Positions 1 to 6,182 of a stretch of DNA of 8,055 bases are shown one piece after another. This DNA comes from Myxococcales bacterium (lineage in GTDB: Bacteria > Myxococcota_A > UBA9160 > SMWR01). Numbering within the stretch: position 1 is the first letter of the stretch; each line of letters opens with the position of its first letter. The stretch is from assembly GCA_022572485.1 (NCBI GenBank), contig JACZVU010000121.1, positions 1-8,055 on the forward strand, read 5' to 3'. The position numbers were made by a program, and so were the translations under genes. Under the pieces are notes generated by a model that was not told the origin of the DNA, did not search any database, and saw only the letters and a program-made list of their open reading frames with translations.

Positions 1-866
1 AGCCGAAAAAAGAGATCTTGCCGGAAACGCCCAGCACTCACCTCGGACTCCAGATCGCGGTTCGTCGCCACGACAATTCGAGCTGACATCACGCGGGAAT
101 GGTTGCTTCCGACTCTCTCGTACACTTGATCGTGAAGAACGCGAAGCAACTTGGCCTGCAACGCGAGGCTCAATTCACCGATTTCATCCAAAAAGAGTGT
201 TCCGCCCGCTGCGGCTTCGAATCGCCCAACGCGCGGTGCCACTGCGCCCGTGAAGGCACCGCGCTCGTGTCCGAAGAGTTCGCTTTCGATCAGTGATTCT
301 GCCAGCCCCGAGCAGTCCGTGTGAACATATGCGCGGCGGCTTCGCGGGGAAAGTTCGTGAAGCAAGCGAGCGGCAAGGCCCTTTCCGGTGCCCGTTTCGC
401 CGGTGATGAGGACAGTCGAGTTAAGGGCTGAAACCGCGCGGAGCTCTCGCCGGATCCGCCGGATGCTGGGGCTCTCGCCGATCAGTTGCTGGTCTGGGAT
501 CTCGGAGATCGAACGCCTCGCGCGAGCCGCCGCTCGAGCGAGTACGTCTTCGGGTGCTGCAGGGATTCGGATCACATCTCGCACCCCGGCTTCCATGATT
601 TGAGCGGCCTCCAAGATGCTGATTTTGGGCGAGAGGATCACCAGCGGCGCCGAGCGAACTTCGCTGATGAAACCGCACGCGTCGTCGACGATGTCTTCTC
701 CCTGAGAAGATTGATAGACGCAGAGCACGGTTTCGCGCGAATATCCCGCGACGGTTTGTCGATCACAGACGACGACTTCGACACCCTGCTCCGCGGCCCA
801 ACCTTCGAACGCGTTGTAATAGTGGCTGCTGACATCGATCAACAGGAGGCGAGGGGGGGTCTTCAT
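1..866 (-). CDS. Sigma-54-dependent NtrC-family activator with degenerate receiver domain (C-terminus cut by window edge)
   Basis: This gene encodes an enhancer-binding protein that would use ATP hydrolysis to open promoters bound by sigma-54 RNA polymerase. It reads from an ATG at 866-864 and is still open at base 1, giving 288 residues. Residues 1-115 have a receiver-like pattern (LLLID at 7-11, VILSP at 76-80). However, the phosphoacceptor Asp appears to be Val50 or Tyr51, and the usual Lys-Pro is Ile101-Pro102, so classical phosphorylation is unlikely. Residues 128-288 are the AAA+ domain: Walker A GETGTGKG (156-163), the sigma-54 contact loop GAFTGA (203-208), Walker B FLDEIGE (225-231) and the start of the arginine-finger segment FRQDLFFR (281-288). 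The rest of the AAA+ domain and any Fis-type helix-turn-helix lie outside the window. No Shine-Dalgarno is obvious: a small hairpin (873-885) sits where it would be. A run of seven G (853-859) close to the start is a possible sequencing-error or slippage site. A consensus sigma-54 promoter lies upstream. Confidence 0.93.
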   Translation of the reverse strand, partial: MKTPPRLLLIDVSSHYYNAFEGWAAEQGVEVVVCDRQTVAGYSRETVLCVYQSSQGEDIVDDACGFISEVRSAPLVILSPKISILEAAQIMEAGVRDVIRIPAAPEDVLARAAARARRSISEIPDQQLIGESPSIRRIRRELRAVSALNSTVLITGETGTGKGLAARLLHELSPRSRRAYVHTDCSGLAESLIESELFGHERGAFTGAVAPRVGRFEAAAGGTLFLDEIGELSLALQAKLLRVLHDQVYERVGSNHSRVMSARIVVATNRDLESEVSAGRFRQDLFFR

Positions 867-908
867 CGCTGAGCTTTCGAAAAGCGATCTGAGAAACCCA
901 TCGCTACA

Positions 909-924
909 TGGCGCGAGGTTTGCT
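909..924 (+). promoter_or_regulatory. Sigma-54 (-24/-12) promoter pointing right, convergent with the one at 979-995
   Basis: The plus strand reads TGGCGCGAGGTTTGCT. This matches TGGCACGRNNNTTGCW with one mismatch (A to G in the -24 element) and has the exact GG-N10-GC spacing (910-911 and 922-923). A start near 935 is predicted. The transcript would run into a region with no convincing gene, so it may be a small RNA or a short mRNA. It faces the minus-strand promoter, and the two predicted starts overlap by about 33 nt. It could also be a chance match. Confidence 0.5.
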
Positions 925-978
925 TTCTCAAAAGTGGTCTCGCGGGTTTCAATGCGGTCGGCATGTGTGATCGAAACC

Positions 979-995
979 AGCAATGACCGTGCCAA
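979..995 (-). promoter_or_regulatory. Sigma-54 (-24/-12) promoter for the activator gene at complement(<1-866)
   Basis: Read on the minus strand the site is TTGGCACGGTCATTGCT, which matches the consensus YTGGCACGRNNNTTGCW at every defined position. GG (993-992) and GC (981-980) are separated by the required ten bases. Transcription would start near 968, leaving about 100 nt of leader before the ATG at 866. The gene it serves encodes a sigma-54 activator, so the site implies autoregulation or control by another activator. The match is seen directly; activity is inferred. Confidence 0.85.
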
Positions 996-1107
996 CGGGT
1001 GGCGACTTGCGGCTAAGTTTCGAGCCTGCGCAGGGCGCTTCGCGTACCGTCCATCCGAAATTCAGTCTCTAGTGAAACCAGCCACTTACGTGCTCTTTTG
1101 CACAAAC

Positions 1108-1180
1108 GCCGATCGGCTCTATTCGCCTCGATGTTCGCGCAGACGACATCCAGTGGGCTGCTTCATGTCAGCCGATGACA
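1108..1180. promoter_or_regulatory. Candidate upstream activator sites for the minus-strand sigma-54 promoter
   Basis: Two symmetrical sequences lie 140-210 bp upstream of the predicted minus-strand start at 968, a usual distance for enhancer sites of NtrC-family activators. They are the perfect palindrome GCCGATCGGC (1108-1117) and TGTCA-GCCGA-TGACA (1166-1180). They share the hexamer GCCGAT or part of it. Which protein binds is unknown, and the symmetry may be coincidental. Confidence 0.25.
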
Positions 1181-1303
1181 ATCACGACACAGTAAGCGCC
1201 AGTTTTTGTCGCTCTGTTGGCAGTGCTTTTCAGTCGCAGTACCCCCTCACTCTCCAGCGTGCCGGGTTGGCAAGCCTGATGGAACGCATCCAGTCTCAAG
1301 GTT

Positions 1304-1334
1304 GGGATCTGGCTTGAACTTCAAGCCGCTTCCC
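1304..1334. terminator. Strong hairpin, possible terminator without a T-run
   Basis: GGCTTGAA (1311-1318) and TTCAAGCC (1320-1327) form a perfect inverted repeat. Outer pairs GGGA (1304-1307) and TCCC (1331-1334) extend the stem across a small internal loop. It lies 33-63 nt past the TAA stop of the minus-strand regulator (1369-1367), where a terminator is expected. Neither strand has a poly-T tract after it, although the plus strand continues pyrimidine-rich. It could end the regulator mRNA with Rho, protect its 3' end, or end a rightward transcript from the promoter at 909. Confidence 0.4.
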
Positions 1335-1366
1335 TGTTCTCCTGCTCCGGAAGGGGGCGACGTGAT

Positions 1367-4300
1367 TTACAGTTGCTTGGTGAGTTCCGCGATCTGGAGT
1401 TTCAACCGCTTCATTCCGAGCCGTTGTGCGGTTTGCAGTGCGTCGCCCACCAACTCGCGAATCCGGCCCTTGTGCGCAGGGTTGCGCTGCCGCGCGAGCA
1501 TTTGCGCGTAGTCGTACTGAGATCGAGCCACCCAGGGCGCCGCGCCGGTCTTCTGGTTTTGGGTGATCGCAAGCTCAAAATGCTCCCTGGCCTCCCCGAA
1601 GCGCCCCATGAGGCTCGCAAGATTACCGAGCTCTCGAGCGCGAGATCCCCACGACATCACACCATACCCAACAATCGTATGGTGCATTTTCCCAGGGAGT
1701 GATAAGTCGTATAGTTGATGGGCATGGAAATCGCATCCGATGTTCACGCACGCGTTGCTTAGCATCTGGATCGCTATTGCCCAAGTTTCATTGAGTGGAA
1801 GATTATCAAACCCTAATTCCGAAAATTCATCAAAAAGTCGAATTGCTTCCGAATTCTTTTGTTCGCTATGAATAAATGATGCTACGCATTTCCAAGCAGG
1901 GATCGTTGGATGCTTTGTGATGAATCCATCGACAAGATCAGAAATCTCAGCTAGTCTGTCATCCTCCCAGAGGCGCAAGAGCAATTGTGCACCAAAGCTT
2001 TGGGGTGCGTTTCGATCTTCAACACGATTTCCAAGTTCGAGAAAACTCTGGGCAGCGACTCCAGCTTTGTCAAAGTTGCCCCTCATCAACAGCCGCATGG
2101 CATGGAAAAGGCTGACATACCACTGTGCGTGAGGAAGCTGTAGGTCTTGTGCGAGTTTTCTGTACGCGTTAATCTGGTGGTCGACTTCATCCATTTCACC
2201 GATTTCGAGAAGAGCCGTTATATTAAGCACCTGGTACATAAGCGCTATTTCCGCATCGTTCGCTGCACTCGAAAGATTTCCGATCTCAGCAATTAGCTGT
2301 CGCCGTCGGTCGAATTGTTCGGGTCCCCAGAGTGCACCGTGACGGGCGCTCAGGGCGTAGGCTTTTATCGCTGGATCTTTTATTCCCTCTGCGAGTTTGA
2401 GCGCCGAAGTGCTGATTTCGTCGCAGCGATTGGGCGAGTCGGACCAGACAGCATCTAATGCAAGGCGAGCAGAGAGTTGTACGTGGAGCTTAACCTCTGA
2501 TTTGGAGAGAGAATGCTGCGCTTCTTTTAGAAGCGACTCGAGTTCGGGGTCATAAGTACCCACTTCGATCGTAAAAAACCCCGGGGCGAGCCCAAGTGCT
2601 GCTCGAGCGAGGAGTTCTGGTGCGTCGATTTGCCGCGCGATGTTTGCCGCGTGCAGCAGGTTTCGCCTTGCTGCTTCACGCTCGCCGATGCGCATCTCGG
2701 CTGCGCCGAGTTGGATGAGCAGTTCGCAGCGCTTGCGTGGGTCTGCGACGTCCTGGAAATCCATGAGCCGGAGTGCGCTCCGGAAGTGCTCGGGCGCGTT
2801 TTCGTGCGCCAGGCGTGAAGCCGCTTGCTCGCCAGCAGCGATGCAATAAGCAATGGCCTTTCCGGCATCGCCCACGCCGGCGCTCTCTGCAAAGTGAAAT
2901 GCGAGTTCGGGGATGCAGCTATCGAGATCGGACACGTGCAACGCTTCGAGCGCTTCGCCGATGCGCTTGTGCAATCGATCGCGATCGAGTTTGGGGATCT
3001 GATCGTAAACGACGTCGCGTAAGAGGGCGTGGGAAAACCGGTAGCTACCAGAGTGGTGTTGGGCATCCTCGATCAAGCGCGCGGTGATTGCGGGTTCGAG
3101 CTGCTCGAGAACTTCTGGAATAGGAGCCCCGAGCCCTCGCGCGAGCAGCGCAGGCGTGAAATCTCGCCCGATCACGGCTGCAACGGTCAGTGCTTCGCGG
3201 GCCTGGGCGGGCAAACCACTCAACTGCGAGGAGATCGCATCCCTGACTCCAGTGGGTAGTGAGAATCGCCATTCGTCTGCAGATTTATCGCTCAGTTCCG
3301 CGAAATCGACTTCGAGCAGCTGGACGAGCTGGGTGAGGAAGAAAGGGTTTCCGGCGCTTTGCTCGTAGAGCGCAGAAACGAGCTCGGCATCTTCTGGCTG
3401 GCCGACAAGCTCACCGACGGCGCGGCGTGAGATGCCTTTTAGCTGAATGCACCGAGTCGTGGCCGTGCGCGCCACTCGTGCCAGGCATTGTTCTCGGGCT
3501 GTATCGCCGAGGATGTCGAGGTCGCGGTACGCGCCGAGTATCAAAACGGGTGAGCTGCGCAACTCACGTACCAGAAACTCGAGAAGGAGAAGTGAGGACG
3601 TGTCGGCGTGGTGCAGATCATCGATCATCAGGACGAGAGGCTTCTGTTTCGCGGATGCCTGAAAAAATCTCGTGATGGCGTCGAGAAGCCGAAAACGCGC
3701 CTGTTCAGCCTCGACATCGGGTAGCGGAGCGACCGTTGGAAACTGCTTGCGAAGCCCAGGAAGCATCTGGGAAATCACCGCTGCGTAGGGTTCCATGCTG
3801 CTCAGGGTTTCCTGCTGACCTGATTCAATGTGTGTTCGCAGGATCTGAATCCAGGGCCAAAAAGCGGGCGCTCCCGCCTCTTCTCGACATCTTCCAACCA
3901 GAACAGCGGCCCCCTGCGCTGTAGCGTAGTGGGCAAATTCCTCGATCATTCGAGTCTTGCCCATCCCAGCGTCGCCCATCAACAGGAACGTCTGTGGATC
4001 GTCACTCAGAGCGTGGGAAAGTCCCGCGGAGAGAGACGCCATTTCGGTTTGTCGACCGACGAATGTTTTCGATCTTAAAGTTGTAGCAGGTTGTCGATCT
4101 GAATCGGCCCGAGTTTCGGCTTCCGAGATCGCGTTCCCAATGAATCGATAGCCCCGCCCCCTGACGGTTTGGATGAACCTGGGGTTGTCGGGATCGTCGC
4201 CGAGCGCTCGGCGAACGACCGTGATGCAGGTGGGTATGGATGAATCGCTGACAGCTTCGGCCTGCCAAACTTCGCGGATCAGTTCCGCTTTCGAGATGGT

Positions 4301-4432
4301 CCGTTGGGTATGTCGGATCAGATAGAGAAGGAGATCGAAGGGCTTGGGGCCGATTGATACAGGCTCTCCTGCGCGAGTAAGTCGGTAGAGGCCTACATCG
4401 AGTTCGAAGACATCAAATCTGTAGAGCGGCAT
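1367..4432 (-). CDS. Winged-helix (OmpR/CadC-type) transcriptional regulator with STAND-type AAA ATPase and TPR-like repeats
   Basis: This is a 1021-residue one-component regulator, presumably cytoplasmic, since no membrane segment is visible. Residues 1-100 are an OmpR/PhoB-type winged helix, ending in the typical RGRGYRF (91-97). Residues 121-480 form an ATPase of the MalT-like STAND/predicted-ATPase class: FVGR (124-127), Walker A GDAGMGKT (153-160), Walker B LVLMIDDLHHAD (266-277), GAYRD (300-304), GNPFF (361-365) and the family motif SHALLRDVVYD (467-477). About residues 500-1021 are helical and TPR-like, probably ligand- or partner-sensing. In such proteins ATP binding and the repeats control self-assembly and so DNA binding; the ligand here is unknown. 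The ATG at 4432 is supported by GGAGG (4444-4440) seven bases upstream. The gene follows the sigma-54 activator at 4616-5695 on the same strand with a 183-nt gap, so co-transcription is possible. The part encoding the middle of the repeat region is much more AT-rich than the rest. Confidence 0.93.
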   Translation of the reverse strand: MPLYRFDVFELDVGLYRLTRAGEPVSIGPKPFDLLLYLIRHTQRTISKAELIREVWQAEAVSDSSIPTCITVVRRALGDDPDNPRFIQTVRGRGYRFIGNAISEAETRADSDRQPATTLRSKTFVGRQTEMASLSAGLSHALSDDPQTFLLMGDAGMGKTRMIEEFAHYATAQGAAVLVGRCREEAGAPAFWPWIQILRTHIESGQQETLSSMEPYAAVISQMLPGLRKQFPTVAPLPDVEAEQARFRLLDAITRFFQASAKQKPLVLMIDDLHHADTSSLLLLEFLVRELRSSPVLILGAYRDLDILGDTAREQCLARVARTATTRCIQLKGISRRAVGELVGQPEDAELVSALYEQSAGNPFFLTQLVQLLEVDFAELSDKSADEWRFSLPTGVRDAISSQLSGLPAQAREALTVAAVIGRDFTPALLARGLGAPIPEVLEQLEPAITARLIEDAQHHSGSYRFSHALLRDVVYDQIPKLDRDRLHKRIGEALEALHVSDLDSCIPELAFHFAESAGVGDAGKAIAYCIAAGEQAASRLAHENAPEHFRSALRLMDFQDVADPRKRCELLIQLGAAEMRIGEREAARRNLLHAANIARQIDAPELLARAALGLAPGFFTIEVGTYDPELESLLKEAQHSLSKSEVKLHVQLSARLALDAVWSDSPNRCDEISTSALKLAEGIKDPAIKAYALSARHGALWGPEQFDRRRQLIAEIGNLSSAANDAEIALMYQVLNITALLEIGEMDEVDHQINAYRKLAQDLQLPHAQWYVSLFHAMRLLMRGNFDKAGVAAQSFLELGNRVEDRNAPQSFGAQLLLRLWEDDRLAEISDLVDGFITKHPTIPAWKCVASFIHSEQKNSEAIRLFDEFSELGFDNLPLNETWAIAIQMLSNACVNIGCDFHAHQLYDLSLPGKMHHTIVGYGVMSWGSRARELGNLASLMGRFGEAREHFELAITQNQKTGAAPWVARSQYDYAQMLARQRNPAHKGRIRELVGDALQTAQRLGMKRLKLQIAELTKQL

Positions 4433-4439
4433 TCGAACG

Positions 4440-4444
4440 CCTCC
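4440..4444 (-). promoter_or_regulatory. Ribosome binding site of the winged-helix/STAND regulator
   Basis: The minus strand reads GGAGG, then seven bases, then ATG (4432-4430). The spacing is ideal and fixes the start of the 1021-residue product. Confidence 0.8.
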
Positions 4445-4519
4445 AGATCCCTACAGATGGATTCTAGTGCAGACACCCAAAATTCTCTTTACGGGTAATC
4501 AGGCCGGGATTTCCGTTTC

Positions 4520-4530
4520 TACACCGTGTA
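4520..4530. promoter_or_regulatory. Short palindrome TACACCGTGTA, candidate operator
   Basis: TACAC and GTGTA are perfect inverted arms around one base. The site is in the 183-nt gap upstream of the winged-helix/STAND regulator, about 90-100 nt before its ATG. A hexamer TAGAAT (4466-4461, minus) could be a -10 box but has no good -35 partner. The short length means chance cannot be excluded. Confidence 0.25.
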
Positions 4531-4582
4531 TGGAAAACTCGACTTCTGCGTGGGAAGCTCCATCGGCCGGGCGAAGCCGCCA

Positions 4583-4622
4583 CATCTAGCGAGCAGTGCC
4601 TAGATGGCAGATGGCCTAGATG
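4583..4622. repeat. CATCTAG/CTAGATG repeat cluster with hairpin at the 3' end of the second activator gene
   Basis: The heptamer occurs three times: CATCTAG (4583-4589) and CTAGATG (4600-4606 and 4616-4622). The last two are direct copies with a 16-bp period. The first pairs with either of the others; the nearer pairing gives a perfect 7-bp stem with a 10-base loop. The TAG stop of the sigma-54 activator (4618-4616) lies in the last copy. No T-tract follows on the minus strand, so this is a stem-loop of unknown role and not a clear intrinsic terminator. Confidence 0.45.
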
Positions 4623-5695
4623 CTTCGAAAATCCCTGAGCCGCAGCCCACTTTCTTTCATTCGACGCTGGACGGTACGTACGCTCACGTCGAGTTCGTGT
4701 GCCACCACCTCAAGGCGGCCCTTGCTGCGCATGAGGGCATCCATCAACCTCGAGGTGGGGTTGCATTGGCTTTGGGTAGCTGCAAGGTTTCGTTCGGCAG
4801 AATAAGAATCGCTTTCGAGGCATTCGATCACTTCTCCGTTCGACATCACGAGTGAGCGGCGCAGGACATTCTTGAGTTCTCGAACATTGCCGGGCCACGG
4901 TGCATGGAGGAGTTCGGCCATGACGGATTTGGTTACTCGAACTTTGGAGCCCTCGGACAGAAGCTCGCCGAAGATTTCTCCGGCGATTTGTGGAATGTCA
5001 CCACGGTGCTTGCGCAGGGGCGGTGCAATGATCTGAAGTACATTGATTCGGTAGTAGAGATCGGCTCTAAACTCTCCCCGGAGTACCGACCTTCCCAGAT
5101 CGCGGTTGGTTGCTGCGACGATCCGAACGTCTGCACGCTCCTCTCGGTTCGCGCCCACGGGGCGGTAGGCTCCAAGTTCCAGTGCGCGAAGCAGTTTTGA
5201 TTGTACTTCCGGTGCGAGTTCGCCAAATTCGTCTAGAAATAGAGTTCCGCCGTTGGCAATCGAAAGCAAACCGCTGCGACACTGAACAGCACCCGTATAG
5301 GCCCCTCGTGTACTTCCGAACAGTTCGCTCTCAGCCAATGGGCCTGGAATGGCTGCGCAATTTACTGCGATAAATTGAGCTTTGCGTCTGGGGCTCAGAT
5401 CGTGGAGGAGTCTTGCAATCAACTCCTTTCCGGTTCCCGTCTCTCCGGCAATCAAGACGGTCTCCTCTGTTTCCGCGTATCGCGTGATCCGTGCCCGGAG
5501 ATCCATCATGATCTGGCTTTCGCCCACGAGGCGATTGATCGCTGCGGTCTTTCGAAAATTACAATTGGACTCGAAATGCCAATCGCGGAGTAGCATTTCG
5601 TGGTTGAACGGTCGGGGAGGCTCGAAGCGAGGGGAGGATGCGCTGATCACTTCCACCCCTGCGTTGCTGAGCGCAGGCCCTGCTTGGTCGTCCAA
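4616..5695 (-). CDS. Sigma-54-dependent transcriptional activator without receiver domain (GAYTGA variant)
   Basis: This 359-residue enhancer-binding protein would activate sigma-54 promoters by ATP hydrolysis. Residues 1-55 match no domain I recognise and are too short for a receiver, GAF or PAS domain. The AAA+ domain covers about 56-295: Walker A GETGTGKE (84-91), sigma-54 contact loop GAYTGA (131-136, Phe replaced by Tyr), Walker B TLFLDEFGE (151-159), arginine-finger segment FRADLYYRINV (209-219) and WPGNVREL (267-274). A Fis-type helix-turn-helix lies at about 316-352 (VVAHELDVSVRTVQRR). The start is TTG (5695-5693): an in-frame TGA at 5713-5711 lies just upstream, AGGAGG stands six bases before the TTG, and the first ATG comes only at residue 34. 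Without a sensory domain, control may be by gene expression or by a partner protein. The gene is upstream of the winged-helix/STAND regulator on the same strand and divergent from the PilZ fusion gene. Confidence 0.94.
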   Translation of the reverse strand: MDDQAGPALSNAGVEVISASSPRFEPPRPFNHEMLLRDWHFESNCNFRKTAAINRLVGESQIMMDLRARITRYAETEETVLIAGETGTGKELIARLLHDLSPRRKAQFIAVNCAAIPGPLAESELFGSTRGAYTGAVQCRSGLLSIANGGTLFLDEFGELAPEVQSKLLRALELGAYRPVGANREERADVRIVAATNRDLGRSVLRGEFRADLYYRINVLQIIAPPLRKHRGDIPQIAGEIFGELLSEGSKVRVTKSVMAELLHAPWPGNVRELKNVLRRSLVMSNGEVIECLESDSYSAERNLAATQSQCNPTSRLMDALMRSKGRLEVVAHELDVSVRTVQRRMKESGLRLRDFRSI

Positions 5696-5701
5696 AATCC
5701 A

Positions 5702-5707
5702 CCTCCT
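5702..5707 (-). promoter_or_regulatory. Shine-Dalgarno AGGAGG that decides a TTG start
   Basis: The minus strand reads AGGAGG, six bases, TTG. An in-frame stop (5713-5711) immediately precedes it and no other in-frame ATG occurs for 33 codons. The rare TTG start of the second sigma-54 activator is therefore well supported and may lower its translation. Confidence 0.8.
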
Positions 5708-5981
5708 GTATCAGTGGCGATGCGAGGGTGAGCCAGTGTTCGTGGGCGATACCCCGCGATCCTACTCGGAAGAACGATTTCGGACCGCCAAGCTTCGATC
5801 AAAAAACCATCAACGAGCGCACCAAAACGAGCGGAGTCGCATGAACTTCGGGCTCGGAGGTTTTCTCGGAAGGCCTCGTGGTCGCGAAAAGGTGGCTTTG
5901 GCCGCCAGAGAGATCCTGGAAGCGAGCGGGTTTTGGCCGTATAGACCCCTCCTTCGAGGTTCTTTCCGCGAATTCGAAATA

Positions 5982-6001
5982 GTTGCAACTTCAGCTGCAA
6001 C
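5982..6001. promoter_or_regulatory. Inverted repeat GTTGCA-N8-TGCAAC, candidate operator over the -35 region
   Basis: The arms are perfect 6-bp inverted copies with centres 14 bp apart. The repeat covers the position expected for the -35 box of the TATAAT promoter at 6011-6016. A dimeric regulator bound here would block or contact RNA polymerase. The left half also lies in its own palindrome AGTTGCAACT (5981-5990). The protein is unknown; a neighbouring regulator is possible. Confidence 0.4.
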
Positions 6002-6016
6002 GTGTTGGAATATAAT
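5988..6016 (+). promoter_or_regulatory. Candidate sigma-70-type promoter for the PilZ fusion gene
   Basis: A perfect TATAAT (6011-6016) is present with a weak -35 (ACTTCA, 5988-5993) at 17-bp spacing. This suggests a start near 6023 and a leader of about 160 nt before the ATG at 6183. A poor -35 is consistent with a promoter that needs an activator. A sigma-54-like TGG and TTGCT overlap it, but with nine instead of ten bases between GG and GC. Confidence 0.4.
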
Positions 6017-6055
6017 TGCTCGTGGGCCAGCTGGCGGGAATTTTTACAGCCGATT

Positions 6056-6116
6056 GGTAAAAGTAAAGGCGGCAAATGCCGCACGCTTTGCTTGCTCCTG
6101 TTGTCCTTTGCCGCCT
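6056..6116 (-). terminator. Terminator-like double hairpin facing the second activator gene
   Basis: AGGCGGCAAA (6067-6076) and TTTGCCGCCT (6107-6116) are perfect 10-bp inverted arms around a 30-base loop. Inside, GCGGC-AAAT-GCCGC (6069-6082) forms a competing short stem with the same arm. On the minus strand either stem is followed by TTTACTTTT, as in an intrinsic terminator. No gene obviously ends here. It could stop antisense transcription towards the activator, attenuate the activator's leader if its promoter lies further right, or be a structured element in the leader of the PilZ fusion mRNA. Confidence 0.45.
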
Positions 6117-6182
6117 GCCTGGCGCATTCATAGGATAGTCCGGTGCTGCTGGGTTGCGGATGGCGAGCCTTCAGAGCCGGCA

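Larger units (their letters stand above)
867..1366. other. Intergenic control region, 500 bp, no convincing gene
   Basis: This gap separates the 3' end of the winged-helix/STAND regulator from the start of the sigma-54 activator. It holds two facing sigma-54 promoters (909-924 plus, 979-995 minus), a perfect 10-bp palindrome GCCGATCGGC (1108-1117), an inverted repeat TGTCA-N5-TGACA (1166-1180), and a hairpin near 1304-1334. A plus-strand frame (GTG 934 or ATG 952, ending 1317) is open but encodes a cysteine-rich product I do not recognise. It also overlaps the minus-strand promoter, so I do not call it a gene. Confidence 0.6.
5696..6182. other. Divergent control region between the second activator and the PilZ fusion gene
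   Basis: This 487-bp stretch holds the Shine-Dalgarno of the leftward activator (5702-5707), an inverted repeat GTTGCA-N8-TGCAAC (5982-6001), a TATAAT box for rightward transcription (6011-6016) and a terminator-like double hairpin (6056-6116). I found no clear promoter for the leftward activator. The frame of the PilZ fusion gene stays open through the whole gap, including an ATG at 5841. A minus-strand frame over 6183-5647 has no recognisable product. Neither is called as coding here. Confidence 0.55.

Noticed and set aside
486..872. 128-codon plus-strand frame
   Set aside because: It is antisense to the receiver and AAA+ coding region of the first activator and has no domain of its own.
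934..1317. Plus-strand open frame of 127 codons (GTG 934 or ATG 952)
   Set aside because: The product is cysteine- and arginine-rich without a familiar motif and has no good ribosome site. The frame overlaps the consensus minus-strand sigma-54 promoter, and the GTG would sit at the predicted transcript start. Kept only as a possibility within the small-RNA finding.
2527..3066. 179-codon minus-strand frame within the STAND regulator gene
   Set aside because: It is a shifted-frame shadow of the 1021-residue protein, whose motifs are clear in the correct frame.
4546..4563. Minus-strand GG-N10-GC in the gap before the STAND regulator
   Set aside because: Spacing fits, but the -24 continuation and the -12 TT are missing, so it is within chance expectation.
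6006..6020. Sigma-54-like TGG and TTGCT overlapping the TATAAT box
   Set aside because: GG and GC are separated by nine bases, not ten; sigma-54 promoters rarely tolerate this, and the TATAAT explanation is simpler.
5841..6182. 114-codon N-terminal extension of the PilZ fusion gene from ATG 5841
   Set aside because: The frame is open and preceded by GGAG. However, it contains the TATAAT promoter and hairpin region, its second half is rich in Cys and Trp unlike the rest, and openness of this frame continues far upstream opposite the activator gene, so it is weak evidence.
6023..6182. c-di-GMP riboswitch in the leader of the PilZ fusion gene
   Set aside because: I looked for GEMM-type conserved segments because of the PilZ domain; none are visible.
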